NCBI RefSeq assembly: GCF_032854445.1
Contig: NC_088295.1
Location: 47,355,385 to 47,419,384, forward strand
DNA: 64,000 nucleotides
From: Liolophura sinensis
Lineage: Eukaryota > Mollusca > Polyplacophora > Chitonida > Chitonidae
Direction: 5' to 3'
The notes under the pieces are model-generated. The model was not told where the DNA came from. It did not search any database and was given only the letters and a program-made list of their open reading frames with translations. Positions 28,207 through 36,487 of this stretch are shown here, piece by piece; position 1 is the first letter of the stretch; the number at the start of each line of letters is the position of its first letter. The position numbers and the translations under genes are program-made.

Positions 28207-29329
28207 TTTTAGAGGACATTGCTAGCGTAAATGACCCAGTCGTCATTCTTGACACTTACCCCAAGTATTTGGTGAACATAGTAGAAGCTTGGCTCGTACT
28301 TGTAGTATCTGTAAGTCCGCCAAAACAACACTCCACATCCTGACAACCACAGAACCTTAAAGAGGATTAATCAATACTAGATTTCACTGTATAAATATAA
28401 ATGACTACTGCATAGAGAGTCAAACCTGAACTGCACCAACAGTGTGATAGTTGGCAAATGGGGACATCTAACCGGCGAAATCTGGTCTCGTTAATATTTA
28501 TGTCAGTTAGGGTTTCATTCTTGCCGTTCATATAAATGCTTTAAATGAAAGCAATTTATATATCACCTAGTGCGATGGATGAAGCATAAGTTAGGTAGAA
28601 ATGCAGTGATATTACTGACGATATATTACCTGCGAATTAAACTGACTCAGACTTACTTTCTACGCTGTGCTTTACTCACATTTAATAAGCAGTAATAATG
28701 AAAACAATGCAAAGATTAATTACTTAAGTTTATCATAGCCAAGAAAGGTACATATTTCAAGAAAATAAAACTTCCAGGAGAGCTCACAAACCAGCAAACA
28801 ACGTTGCCCTGTGGTTGTTTTCTATATGCGCATGTACCAAGTAAATATTTACAACAAACCTACGATGCGGAAACACCAATTAGGATTCAACCTATGGCGC
28901 TAAATATTCAGCAAGGTATGAGCCGATCATAAATCAGCGCCCTTACGATGAAATTCATAGCATGCATTAAATGTGATTACAGTAAAGGTAGAGTTAGTCC
29001 AGCTTTGTTTAGACATACTACACGGCTAGCTAATAAACAAAGATAAATAGAGTTTCCTATCCGGAACACAAGGCTATATGCTTTGTTCGCTTTGTTCTAT
29101 ATATGAATTGGCGTGCTTGTAGCCCAAGAAAAAGAAACAGACCTGTGGATCCGGAGTGGATTTAATTAAGTTATATTTATATGCTACTATTCACGTTAGG
29201 GCTATTATCAGCAACATTTCTACAAAGAACTTCACAATCTCAAGAAGAAAGTAAGCTTTAAATACATATACTTACCACAAGGGAATACTTTGTTGCCGCG
29301 TACCGAGACCATCTGGAAGATGTGGCCAT
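9398..29329 (-). CDS. NOX: NADPH oxidase catalytic subunit (NOX2-like), 17 exons
   Basis: Membrane flavocytochrome that moves electrons from cytosolic NADPH through FAD and two haems to oxygen, giving superoxide outside the cell or in a vesicle (family knowledge). Coding exons in transcript order: 29329-29276, 28355-28260, 24484-24371, 23771-23687, 23365-23225, 20322-20250, 19616-19536, 19068-18888, 17679-17515, 17145-17083, 16737-16677, 15328-15262, 14446-14321, 13575-13464, 13155-13093, 11996-11902, 9515-9398. All introns are GT-AG, phases agree, and the sum is 1695 nt (564 aa; human NOX2 is 570). Seen: SRASAAVLNLTCG (res. 56-68), haem histidines 105/119 and 199/212, sequons N129, N161, N235 and N240, HPFSLT (345-350), HIRARGDW (363-370), VDGPF (399-403), GGIGVTPF (421-428), WMCR (452-455), GRPNW (509-513), FCCGP (532-536). 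There are no EF hands, so it is not NOX5 or DUOX-like. The start fits the family N-terminus, but no in-frame stop is visible just upstream. Introns are full of repeats. Confidence 0.93.
10162..10430 (+). mobile_element. Full-length tRNA-headed SINE with target duplication
   Basis: Head GGGACCTCCGTGGCTCAGTG with A-box and the B-box-like GTGAGTTCAAGTCC, body GGATGGTCGTGGGTTTCCCC, tail GAGTACGGCGTAAAACACCA and an AATAAA-like repeat. Flanked by the 12-bp duplication TTTAATACGGTA (10150-10161 and 10431-10442). Confidence 0.92.
11495..11750 (-). mobile_element. SINE copy in NOX intron 16
   Basis: The tail complement GCCGTACTCAAGAATATTT is at the left and the head CTAACCACTCGGCTACG at the right. 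It is on the same strand as NOX. Confidence 0.8.
11902..11996 (-). CDS. NOX: NOX exon 16 (GRPNW)
   Basis: Residues 495-525. KKRLCHGRPNWKDIFSHM holds the GRPNW motif of the family. Acceptor ATTACAG|ACA, donor AAAAG|GTTAGT, phase 2 out. Confidence 0.93.
12445..12545 (-). mobile_element. tRNA-like SINE head, other family
   Basis: The complement has an A-box-like segment (CGTGGTTAAGACGC) and the B-box-like GGTTTGATCC, but no full cloverleaf. Confidence 0.4.
12575..12810 (+). repeat. Dispersed repeat family B copy, NOX intron 15
   Basis: Nearly the same landmarks as the 2800 copy, including AGAATAAAACTCTAACTGAG and TTGCCAGCTATCACACTA. Confidence 0.6.
12820..13020 (-). mobile_element. SINE copy in NOX intron 15
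   Basis: GAATATTTCACCTATACGAC and GGAAACCGGGCAGAGCCCGG are characteristic. The head is shortened. Confidence 0.8.
13093..13155 (-). CDS. NOX: NOX exon 15 (NADPH domain strand)
   Basis: Residues 474-494: CWQDNRPDLFDIRFHCTGHA, aligning with the family strand that ends in (Y/F)LTG. Acceptor TTTCAG|TGC, donor CTT|GTGAGT, phase 0. Confidence 0.88.
13464..13575 (-). CDS. NOX: NOX exon 14 (NADPH domain, WxCR)
   Basis: Residues 436-473: HRVCLVWMCREYESFGCFQE, where WMCR matches the family W(L/I/V)CR motif, followed by the F..L(L/I)E helix. Acceptor TTTAAAG|GGA, donor CAG|GTAAGT, phase 0 out. Confidence 0.92.
14321..14446 (-). CDS. NOX: NOX exon 13 (NADPH-binding loop)
   Basis: Residues 394-435. RVDGPFCSPMEDVRKYRVLL then CIAGGIGVTPFISLL, the NADPH-binding nucleotide loop. 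The usual GAGIG reads GGIG. Acceptor TTTCCAG|ACA, donor ATAAG|GTAGGC, phase 2 out. Confidence 0.94.
15262..15328 (-). CDS. NOX: NOX exon 12 (linker)
   Basis: Residues 372-393: EKLRKLLLNSHDRLENEAVE then NM. This variable linker between the FAD and NADPH subdomains is assigned from splice sites and phase (TTGCAG|AA, CG|GTAAGT), not strong conservation. Confidence 0.8.
15712..15885 (+). mobile_element. Internally deleted SINE in NOX intron 12 region
   Basis: GCGGCTTCCGTGGCCG head joined to the TATGTGGGAAGGTCTGCCAG body, with a shortened tail. Confidence 0.7.
16169..16337. repeat. 42-bp tandem repeat, four copies, in NOX intron 11
   Basis: Units of 42, 43, 42 and 42 bp beginning AATGTAGC and ending TTTTTACATAGC, with a few substitutions. 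It lies between NOX exons 12 and 11. Confidence 0.93.
16302..16599. repeat. About 150-bp direct duplication in NOX intron 11
   Basis: 16302-16458 and 16459-16599 are adjacent near-identical copies (GCGTTACATT... to ...CTTCTTCAG). The second carries small deletions. It grows out of the last 42-bp unit. Confidence 0.9.
16677..16737 (-). CDS. NOX: NOX exon 11 (HIR...GDW)
   Basis: Residues 352-371: CPVSERPSFSVHIRARGDWS. HIR contacts FAD phosphate in the family. Acceptor TTTCAAG|TGC. Donor TCAG|GTGATT is the one that gives phase 1 and reads on as WSEKL; a nearby GTAACT would not keep frame. Confidence 0.9.
17083..17145 (-). CDS. NOX: NOX exon 10 (FAD isoalloxazine site)
   Basis: Residues 331-351: FILLQCPRISTFEWHPFSLT. 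EWHPFxLT is the hallmark FAD-binding motif of the family. Acceptor TTTTCAG|TTT, donor ATG|GTAAGT, phase 0. Confidence 0.95.
17325..17412 (-). mobile_element. SINE head fragment in NOX intron 9
   Basis: GGAACTCACATTGTTCAGAG to GCTAACCACGGATGCCACGG matches the tRNA-like head in reverse. Body and tail are absent. Confidence 0.6.
17515..17679 (-). CDS. NOX: NOX exon 9 (membrane segment 6 into FAD domain)
   Basis: Residues 276-330: SWLWVSGPLLVYVCDTVYRF leads into the dehydrogenase half (VKNHPCDVVELQL, PGFAAKPGQ). Acceptor TTTCAG|TCTTGG, donor CAG|GTAATA, phase 0. The acceptor and the first 11 exon bases are the last unit of a 23-bp minisatellite. Confidence 0.93.
17669..18105. repeat. 23-bp minisatellite made of copies of the NOX exon 9 acceptor
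   Basis: About 18-19 diverged head-to-tail copies of a 23-bp unit. In gene orientation the unit reads roughly TTTCAGTCTTGGTTGTGTT, the same bases that form the real 3' splice site and first 11 nt of exon 9. About eleven copies keep TTTCAG and two read TTTTAG. 23 is not a multiple of 3, so three units make a 23-residue repeat in any frame; the ORF across the array is a by-product. Confidence 0.93.
18888..19068 (-). CDS. NOX: NOX exon 8 (extracellular loop E)
   Basis: Residues 215-275. Begins GPIRKQINVNSHTPGCP, the loop E block, with sequons at N235 and N240 and several cysteines; ends FTQIGCY. Acceptor TTTCTAG|GGG chosen because it restores phase 2; donor TAT|GTAAGC, phase 0. Confidence 0.88.
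19536..19616 (-). CDS. NOX: NOX exon 7 (haem helix 5)
   Basis: Residues 188-214: NVNYDLFWYCHRLFVLFYVL then LLVHAL. His199 and His212 are 13 residues apart, the NOX2 spacing. The usual second histidine of the HH pair is Arg200 here. Acceptor TTCCAG|AAA, donor CTCAA|GTAAGT, phase 2. Confidence 0.92.
19960..20115 (+). repeat. Dispersed repeat family B copy, NOX intron 6
   Basis: AAGCCATGGTACTAAGGGGC, TTTAAGCATTTACATGAACA and CTGCTCTGGTTTTACTCTCT. Confidence 0.58.
20250..20322 (-). CDS. NOX: NOX exon 6 (membrane segment 4)
   Basis: Residues 164-187: VPGVTGFLMMILLSLIVSSS, matching the family pattern GxTGxxM...SS of helix 4. Acceptor with a long pyrimidine run before CAG|TGC, donor AAG|GTAATA, ends in phase 2. 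Confidence 0.92.
20960..21045 (+). repeat. Dispersed repeat family B fragment, NOX intron 5
   Basis: ATGTAATTTGCTACTATTTA then AGCATTTACATGAACAGTTA. Confidence 0.55.
21645..21722 (-). mobile_element. SINE tail fragment in NOX intron 5
   Basis: GGTACTCAAGAATATTTCAG and CAGCATTATGGTGGG identify the reversed 3' part. Confidence 0.7.
22885..22985 (+). repeat. Dispersed repeat family B fragment, NOX intron 5
   Basis: AAACCTTAACAGAGATAAAA, TTGCCAGCTATCACAATGTC and CTCTGGTTTTACTGTC. Confidence 0.55.
23225..23365 (-). CDS. NOX: NOX exon 5 (second haem histidine and outer loop)
   Basis: Residues 117-163. VHFSAHMWNARNFS gives His119, 14 residues after His105 as in NOX2, followed by an extracellular loop with sequons at N129 and N161. 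Acceptor TTTTCAG|TGG, donor ACAG|GTATGC, phase 1 to phase 1. Confidence 0.9.
23687..23771 (-). CDS. NOX: NOX exon 4 (haem helix 3, first histidine)
   Basis: Residues 89-116 plus one base. LLDCCKGFHICCAYLIVGTS carries His105, the first haem ligand of the third transmembrane helix. Acceptor TTTCAG|ATG, donor TCCA|GTAAGT, ends in phase 1. Confidence 0.92.
23897..24164 (+). mobile_element. Full-length SINE in NOX intron 3
   Basis: Same family as 10162. A 16-bp target duplication AATACATTTATTTTGG lies at 23881-23896 and 24165-24180. It is antisense to NOX. Confidence 0.92.
24371..24484 (-). CDS. NOX: NOX exon 3 (membrane segment 2)
   Basis: Residues 51-88, including SRASAAVLNLTCG and VLPVCR, the best conserved block of NOX transmembrane helix 2. 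Arg57 aligns with the loop/helix arginine important in NOX2. Acceptor TTACAG|TCC, donor AAG|GTAAGA, phase 0. Confidence 0.92.
24700..24909 (+). mobile_element. SINE copy in NOX intron 2, head truncated
   Basis: Body GGATGGTCGTGGGTTTCCCC, tail GAGTACGGCGTAAAACACCA and a long AAATAAAT run; the tRNA-like first part is missing. Confidence 0.85.
26145..26325 (-). mobile_element. SINE copy in NOX intron 2
   Basis: TTTTACGCCGTACTCAAGAA and GGGAAACCCACGACCATCC mark a reversed copy lacking its head. Confidence 0.8.
28137..28203. repeat. (TA)n microsatellite in NOX intron 2
   Basis: Uninterrupted TA dinucleotides, about 33 units, 57 nt downstream of the exon 2 donor. Confidence 0.98.
28260..28355 (-). 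CDS. NOX: NOX exon 2 (membrane segment 1)
   Basis: Residues 19-50. VLWLSGCGVLFWRTYRYYKY starts the first transmembrane helix, and FYYVHQILG matches the family's loop B start. Acceptor TTTAAG|GTT, donor GGG|GTAAGT, phase 0 at both ends. A second AG 16 nt downstream would break the phase. A long TA tract lies 57 nt after the donor. Confidence 0.88.
28430..28650 (-). repeat. Dispersed repeat family B copy, NOX intron 1
   Basis: GTGTGATAGTTGGCAAATGG, GTTAGGGTTTCATTC and GAAATGCAGTGATATTACTG follow the family order. Confidence 0.55.
29276..29329 (-). CDS. NOX: NOX exon 1 (start codon)
   Basis: Codes residues 1-18, beginning MATSSRWSRY, with ATG in the context GGAAATGG, and ends in phase 0 at donor GTG|GTAAGT. 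The short N-terminus before the first membrane segment is normal for NOX2-type proteins. A further 5' exon cannot be excluded because the frame stays open upstream. Confidence 0.8.
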
Positions 29330-31255
29330 TTCCCTTAACACAGGTTTCGCCTCAATCGCCTTACTGTACTTGGACTGACCAGTATACCAGAGAGGCACAT
29401 GTGGCGCTTGACCAGCCTTAGTCAGGGTACGCAGTTAGGCTAAGTCATCTTATAAATGAATAGGCTAGGCGAGAGAAGTGATTCTTGCCTAACCTCAGCT
29501 AAAGGATAAAATTGTGGATTCCGATGATAGTGGTCTTACTTGATGTAACTGGCGTACAGATTAGGTGGTTTGGGAGCACATAAGTCTCCCTGGAGTAGAC
29601 TGCTTTTGTTTTGAAAACTAATCCAGTCTGGGAGCCTATGTGCGCTTTAGCTGTGCTGCTCACATGGCTGTTCCCGCACATAACCGCACTGCTTGAATCA
29701 GATCCTTCTGTCGCTTCAAACGCGCACGGCACACTGGGTTAGTACTGAGCGGTGTTTATAACTTCATCAGCTGGCAACGGTTAAAATTACCTCATCCCAC
29801 CAGCATTTCCTTAACCCCTACACACGCATGTGTTCTTACTATAGAGAGGTGGACTGTCTCTTCCTTAAGTCTGCGTAGCTGGGCCAGTGTGCACGTACCC
29901 CACCCAATCTCTAACAGCTCATAAAGTTCATTACAGAAATATACACTACAAAATATATATGCTGACCTTCATTAAAGTGTAAAGTAAAAAGTGACACGTT
30001 GCGGAAAATACTATATATTACTTTCTTATTTTTTTTATCTTACCTAAATATAGCGCAATAGATTTTCCGAACTTTTGTCACATTATTTTGAGCACATGTA
30101 AATTCACTGTAAGTTACTAGAATCATCCGACAAATTTTCCGAACTTTTTTCACATTATTTTGAGCATATGCATGTAAATTCACCAAAACTTACTATAGAA
30201 AGTAGTTAATTAGAGATGGTTTCACAGAAGTTAATTAGTCTGTTTTCAAAATGTTCCCGAGACGCATATGGGAAATTCTTATAAAGAAAGTGATGTGACT
30301 TCACCAAAAAAAACACCGTATTGTCAATACTTTTTATGGTGCAGCAAAAATTAAAAAATAAACTAAAATAGATTTTAGGACAGCTTTAGCTTGAGCTTCT
30401 AATAACACTAACCTCTTTGCTTAAACAGGGAAAACTGAGCTCACCTAATCAACAAGTGCATATATCAGCTGAATATAACGTGATTTCCCAATTATTTCAT
30501 GAGAAGTGCCATCCTTTGTTATTTTCGTAAGGACCCATTTCGTAATGGCTTCATCATTAACTTGTTGATATATTTATGGTGTTGCCACAAACTCACTTTC
30601 AGTGTAATGAGAATTAACCCATGAAAGTTCTATTATAGTTTAAAATTAAAATTTAAGACTTTGGATTTTAAAAACTTTGGCTTTGTCCGCTACAAGTATT
30701 GAGTCTAGTTTTCCTGCACGAAACACAGAAACTCCACCACTCGGACGTCGCATTGTGGTGAAACATTATTGAGCATGGTTTAATACATCAATAAAACTTA
30801 AGCAAATAATTAAATAATAACGGTAGCTTGTAACGAAAACGGAAATTCAGCTTGGGTAATGTTATCGGCTTACTTTGTATTTTCCAAGATTTAACAGTGG
30901 TGTATGAACATATAATGCGTTGGGTGTGACAAAGACCATAACCGACACAGATAAAAACGTACCAAAACTTACGTCACAGTGTAGGCTAAACAAGCGAATA
31001 CACCTAAGTAACTACATCACGTTCTAAGTGAACATATATGTTCAGTAACCACATTAAATCTATTTCTACAATAGTACCACATTAAGTATCTTTAAGTGTT
31101 TTAAGTCTGACAAGCACCACGAGGACAAAGTCAATAGCATAATCCCTCGCTGTGATGTTTTTGTTGTGTTGTTTTTGGTCGTGTTTCCACCATCACTTTT
31201 GAGTGCAGGGTTGAGCCAGTTTAACTAAGATAATTAAAATCATACTGCTGTGTAT
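29330..31255. other. NOX 5' flank and GPCR 1 3' flank
   Basis: Should hold the NOX promoter or leader. A near-repeat of about 40 bp (TTTTCCGAACTTTTGTCAC at 30062 and again at 30135) is present. No confident core promoter. Confidence 0.5.
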
Positions 31256-32326
31256 CTAGACAGGATTGTCAATTTGACTTGCCCCAGTTATTGTGGCAAT
31301 CTCTTCGGTCTTTTTCTTCCATGTTGTTACACCTAGCTTGCATTTTATTTCTCCATTTTTTCCACAGCACATGGTCTTAACACATGTTTTAATGGATTCT
31401 ATCCTAAACATGTAAATCAAAGGGTCGATGATCGTGTTGCTCAAGTAGATAATAAGCGATCCCTGAGCGAGATAGAAATTAAGGTACGGTTGAGAGAGTA
31501 GATTTTCTGCAAGGAACGAGAAGTACAGGGCACCGGGTATATACATCAGGGCGTAGGTAATGTGGACAAAGAAGAAGGTGACGGCCAGCCTGACTTGACG
31601 CTTGAAGTTGTCCCTATGCTCTCCAAGTGTATCACGCGACGCTCTCTTCTGATATCCCATAAGCACGAAGACGCCACAGGAAATAAGCAATGTGAAAACC
31701 ACGAACACGATGATAAGAAAAGGCAGGATCTCTTCGGTGTACCTTGCGGAATTGTTCGCTCGGTAGCAGAGCGAGATCAGCTCTTCCTCTGGCTTGATTT
31801 TCAGGATCACAATTGGAATGGACAAGCTAAATGCAACAGCGAATGGTACACCGACTGACAAAGCCTTGGCCGTTCTGCCGTATACCATGGTGTAGTAGGC
31901 CAAAGGTTTCAGGATGGAATAGAATCTATCCATGGCCAATATCATGCATGATAAGATTTGGTAGAAGGCAGTGAAATAGCCGTAGAAGTCATAAACGACG
32001 TTAGCACATTTACTCGCTACTGAAGCGTTCTCGTTCTGATCGTCCACGCCAGCCAATGCAAAAATCGTCCGCATCCCCAAACTGGTGGACAGCAAAACAT
32101 CTCCCACGATGGCGCTTTGCATGAAAAACTTTACCTTCATTTTCTTCTCGCCTACTTTATTCAGTGCTCTGAAGACGATGATATTCAATATCCAAGAGGC
32201 CACCACACATGATAGTGTCAACACCGACATTGCATAACCGGCGATTTGCCTACCTGGTTCGGTGGTATCATCAGTATTCATTGATGAGTTTGATGTGGAG
32301 TTGTTGCCTTTGTTAAGACTTTCCAT
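31256..32326 (-). CDS. Rhodopsin-class GPCR, paralogue 1 of the local cluster
   Basis: Single-exon coding region of 356 residues. The ATG at 32326 is preferred; the open frame extends to a TTG three codons upstream. Seven hydrophobic segments lie near residues 29-54, 66-91, 108-137, 152-176, 199-224, 247-271 and 284-308. Class A landmarks are N48, D76, the C107/C187 disulphide pair, DRF at 133-135 in place of DRY, and DPLIY at 301-305 in place of NPxxY. TM6 lacks CWxP and reads YIPGALYF. The N-terminus has NST, NSS and similar glycosylation sites, and the C-tail has CC for likely palmitoylation. It is closely related to the genes at 40119 and 52738. Ligand unknown; a chemosensory or neuromodulator receptor is possible but not shown. 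Confidence 0.92.
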   Translation of the reverse strand: MESLNKGNNSTSNSSMNTDDTTEPGRQIAGYAMSVLTLSCVVASWILNIIVFRALNKVGEKKMKVKFFMQSAIVGDVLLSTSLGMRTIFALAGVDDQNENASVASKCANVVYDFYGYFTAFYQILSCMILAMDRFYSILKPLAYYTMVYGRTAKALSVGVPFAVAFSLSIPIVILKIKPEEELISLCYRANNSARYTEEILPFLIIVFVVFTLLISCGVFVLMGYQKRASRDTLGEHRDNFKRQVRLAVTFFFVHITYALMYIPGALYFSFLAENLLSQPYLNFYLAQGSLIIYLSNTIIDPLIYMFRIESIKTCVKTMCCGKNGEIKCKLGVTTWKKKTEEIATITGASQIDNPV

Positions 32327-32378
32327 GATCTTCAATATGGTTGTAGATTTATTTTATTTCGAAAACCACTGGTTTAAT

Positions 32379-32390
32379 TCTGTAAAGAAG
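32379..32390 (-). other. Probable 3' splice site in the GPCR 1 leader
   Basis: TTTCTTCTTTACAG|AATT ends at 32380, 53 nt upstream of the ATG. The same CTTTACAG|AATT string precedes the second receptor, so a 5'UTR intron is likely although the coding region is unbroken. Confidence 0.6.
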
Positions 32391-32543
32391 AAATATAGAC
32401 GTCTAAAAGGTTCAACGAATCTTAGACCGGGATACTGCAGCATATATAAATACTGTATAAGTGTTTTTGACTTACTGGAACGCCATCCCGCAAACCAGGT
32501 CTGACACCGAAACCACTTTGCTTTTCCTCCATTATCATGCTAC

Positions 32544-32616
32544 GCACATGGCCACGTTAAGCACATAGCCAGGTTAAGCACATAGTTATGTTAAGCACAT
32601 TGCCCCGTTCAGCACA
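32544..32616. repeat. 17-bp tandem repeat, four copies
   Basis: Units like GCACATAGCCAGGTTAA repeated four times with changes, 0.2 kb upstream of the first receptor's ATG. Confidence 0.85.
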
Positions 32617-32651
32617 AAACCTGGAAATACAAAGGTTTCTAATTTCTTATA

Positions 32652-34182
32652 TACTATCCAAAAAAAGAAACGCATATCCCGGTTTTTTGCGGAGGTGATG
32701 CAGTCTTTTCAATTATGCATAACTAAATAAGAATTGCTATTCTGCAAATATTTTTTTACACAGATTAAGGAAGGGTCCATATCTAGACAACAATGCCATC
32801 AACTTGAGGTAAGACACTCACAATGAGTCTCCCACTTGAGTGGAATGTCAGTATCTGTTGTGACCACCACGGGCACGAATAACAGTTCTGACACGCCTTG
32901 TCATGGACTGGATGAGACGCTGGATAGAGGCCTGGGGAATGTTCTGCCACTCCTCCTGCAAACATGCAACTTGCTCTTGAAGCGTTTGGGGTTGAGGTTG
33001 ACGTTGGCGTAGACGTCAATCAAGTTCATCCCACAGATGCTCAATTGGGTTAAGATCCGGGGAACGGGACGGCCAGGGTAGCACATACATTGTTTTCGGC
33101 GAGGAAGTCCCTTGTGACACGTGCCGTGTGCGGTCTGGCGTTGTCCTGCTGGAACAACTCCCGCTGAACGTCAATGACAGGTAAGAGGTGTGGCTGCAGG
33201 AAAGTGTCTCGGTAGCGTACGGCCGTAAGATTTGCCTGAACGTGGACAACATTTGTACGACCAGTATACGATATTGCTGCCCACATCATCACACTCCCTC
33301 CACCAAATCTGTCCACTTGGCGTACGCAGTTAGGGGCATGACGTTCGTGAGCACGTCTGTAAACCCGGTTTCTACCATCACGTCTCTGCAATAGGAATCT
33401 GGACTCATCACTGAACCAAATGCGTCGCCAGTTGCGTAGATTCCATGCAGTCACGTTGTTACACCATCGGAGGCGATTGGTGCGATGGTGAGGACGCAGC
33501 ACGACCCCAACATAGGGCCTCCTGGCTCTCAGTCCATGTTCCCCCAGCCTGTTCCGCACTATCTGACCTGATATCCTCCTCAGTCCCGGTATGCTGGCTG
33601 CTGTGCTTTCAGCTGTAGCACAACGGTCACGCAAATGGAGGACCCTTATGTAGCAATCTTGGGCTGCTGTAGTGACATGTGGTCGACCTGAACGCCGACG
33701 GTCATTTGTTGTCCCAGTATTGTTGTAGCGGGCAGCAAACCGTGAAATCGTGCTCTGGCTGACGTGTAGACGCCTAGAAATGGACGATTGGGACTCTCCA
33801 GCTTGAAGTCTTCCAATGGCAATATTTCTTGTGACAGTGTCAAGACGTGGCATGTTGAATCAGCTTGAAAACACCACTTGAAAGACGCCGATTTCCGGCC
33901 CGAAGTTGCGGTTTTATAGTCACACACTGCATGCTTTCCATGCGTAAGTTCGGCGTGTAAGACTGCACGTGATGCAGTGTGGTGCTGTATTTTTTACTTC
34001 TTCCAAAAACGGCCTCCAAACTCAACATTTTCAACCAAGAAATGTTTTGAGGAATAAAATGTGTGCTAACTGTGACTATTAACAATATTAAAACACATTT
34101 TGCTCATGAAATGAAGACAAAATGTATTTATTTCATTTTAAAATAAAACAAAACACCTATGCGTTTCTTTCTTTGGATAGTA
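32652..34182 (-). mobile_element. Tc1-like DNA transposon, about 1.53 kb, decayed
   Basis: The ends are inverted repeats starting TACTATCCAAA and reaching GAAACGCAT, about 24 bp with one mismatch, flanked by TA (32650-32651 and 34183-34184), the Tc1/mariner target duplication. The interior holds a minus-strand Tc1 transposase pseudogene. TA-rich flanks leave a 2-bp ambiguity in the exact border. Confidence 0.92.
32848..33853 (-). pseudogene. Tc1-like transposase (DD34E), frameshifted and with a stop
   Basis: Starts MPRLDTVTRNIAIGRLQAGE, with an N-terminal helix-turn-helix (SQSSISRRLHVSQSTISRF) and an RRSGRP linker. The catalytic triad is visible: WFSDES, QQDNARPH and PIEHLWD. One extra base near 33085 moves the last third into another frame, and a TGA at 33016-33018 stands where an arginine codon is expected after LWDELD. 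The frame then stays open to a TGA at 32848. Full length would be about 334 residues, normal for Tc1. It cannot make an active enzyme as written. Confidence 0.9.
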
Positions 34183-34189
34183 TATATTA

Positions 34190-34981
34190 CCCGATTCGTA
34201 ATTGAACCTGGATAATCGAACCTTGGAACTGAACCCCGGCCAATCGCAATACTGCGTACCCAATATCGATGTCACCCAGTTTAAATGGTGCCAAGAACGT
34301 ATCCCATGCGCAAATTCAATTTAATTTTTTAACTGGGCGGTCAAGATTAATGTGTAAGATGGGTAATGCGTAAAGTTGCGTAATGAAACAAATTCCTCGA
34401 TCCATATCTACAGATAAGAATGCTGTTAAAATTATTAAAAAAAAAACACCATGCAATATTTTATTTTCAAAATTACATTTTCACCAGTACGCATAATTAA
34501 TTGAATAAAACAATTTATTTTCATAGTTTTGAATGGTTTCCCGTAATAGTAACATCTCAAATGTAAGATCTGCAAGTAGAGTATGGGTAACATGTCAAAC
34601 GCTCATAACAGGATGGCTAGATTAACCCCTGGTCGCAATTTAACAACACGTCTTTCGTTCTCCTAAAGACCTGCAGACCAAAAGATCACTGACCAATTTA
34701 TTCAATGGATATATTGTAGGTAAAGAAGTTAATGGAGTTGACAATATAAACACTTTCTGTATGCAATCTCATTCTCCAATATGGAAACATTCCTTTGTAA
34801 ATCTAAGGTACACTTTCCTTACGCATGGGTCTCACTATAATGTTTCCTGTTTTAGAATTTGATACTTTTTGATATCCGTAGCGTGTATCGTTATTATCAA
34901 TGCATTGTATCGAGCTTTACGCTATCCTAAATATCGTTTTAAATGGTCCATATGCACATTTCCCAAACACACCGTTATAAC

Positions 34982-35070
<89 letters not shown>

Positions 35071-36129
35071 ATATATATATAAATTCGTCGCGGAGACAAC
35101 AGTAAACTGCATAAGAAAAATTTAGGTGTAGGAGAAAAGTGATCTAAAGAGACCTTAAATATGTTTGCCATTGCAAGTAAATAAAGCCACATACCTTGTT
35201 GAAAACGTGGTCAATTTCATTGAAGGTTATGTTCGTTGGTCATAGACATAGGAGCATTCAAAATACACATCAGTTATTCAACGGCCTTCACAGTCGTGTA
35301 TCACTAAATCTTAATGTCGCGCGTCACTGAAATTCATCTCTTATAATGTACTCGTTTTAAACCCCCAAACGTCGATGAAAGAACAGAAATCCATTCTTCT
35401 GCCCATTCTTTACGACTAATCTTCCATGATAAGACTCTCGTCCCCCAAAACTGCTTTTAAGTAAATAATCCACCCGATATAAACGTGTGTCCAAGATGCC
35501 TGTCTTTTGCATAATGGTTGGCTTTTATTTGATGTTTTTAGTTGTACTGTACACGGCTAAGTGAAACGCGGGTGGACGGAGTCTGGTTGTTACGTTATTG
35601 TGATTGAAATAACTTCACAGTGGCTCTATCAGAAATGAATGCATCATAGTCGCGACATGTACACAAGATGAATTTTGTTGTATGATACGTATTGTCCTAA
35701 TGGAGTTTCCGTACGGATGAACATTCTGAATACATGTAAGCCTACATCATTTATACAAGACATTTTGGCCGGCCATGCTATCAACAGAGAGATAAAAGCT
35801 ATAATGTTCATGTAGACAAACCTATTTACAACTAGCGAAATTCCTTGGTCGGCTAGCAACCTACGCATTGTCGTGGAGTACCTGCCCGGTTTCCTTTTAC
35901 CATAATGCTTAAAATTTATGTCGAAAATTTTTTTTTATATATTTTCCTCCTTATTTTGTTGGTTTGTGTTGGAAGAATGTTTGGAAATTTGTCTTGCTGT
36001 TACCAGAACGTCCTTTATTTGAAGACGGCAGGTAAACGAATTTCTGTTCGATTGCATCGATATTATACCCACATATTGTATTTTCCGTGCCACCTAACTC
36101 CGACGCCATGCAGAAGTAAAATAGTGGTT
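34190..36129. other. Intergenic, nothing besides the TA tract
   Basis: AT-rich sequence between the transposon and a SINE; no coding signal. Confidence 0.5.
34986..35081. repeat. (TA)n microsatellite
   Basis: TA dinucleotides with two single-base phase breaks. Confidence 0.98.
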
Positions 36130-36380
36130 GGCTTGCTAGCGTAGAGCATTGACTGCAGGATCTCTGCAATCTGGTAGCTTTGAGGTCCAGCTCATACTAG
36201 TTTTCTCTGGGGTCGAACGTGAGAAGGTCTTGCAGCAAACCTGCGGATGGTCGTGGGTTTAAACCGTGATATGCCGGTTTCCTCCCACCATAATACAGCC
36301 TCCCGTCGAATAAGTGAAGTTTTCTTGAGTACGCCGTAAAATATGAAATAAATAAGTAAATAAATAAATAAATAAATAAC
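36130..36380 (+). mobile_element. SINE copy between GPCR 1 and 2
   Basis: Diverged head, body CCTGCGGATGGTCGTGGG, tail GAGTACGCCGTAAAATATG and AAATAAAT repeats. Confidence 0.78.
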
Positions 36381-36487
36381 TTCGTATTCCCCTATAATAG
36401 ACGCGAAATGATATGAACATCATCACAGTTTTGGATTGCAGCTTTATAAGTGGTATCTAGAGCCCCAGCTTTGGGAGCAGTAGATCC

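Noticed and set aside
31562-31858. 98-codon plus-strand frame
   Set aside because: Antisense shadow of the first receptor.
34869-35192. Tyr/Ile-repeat frames
   Set aside because: Translation of a TA microsatellite.
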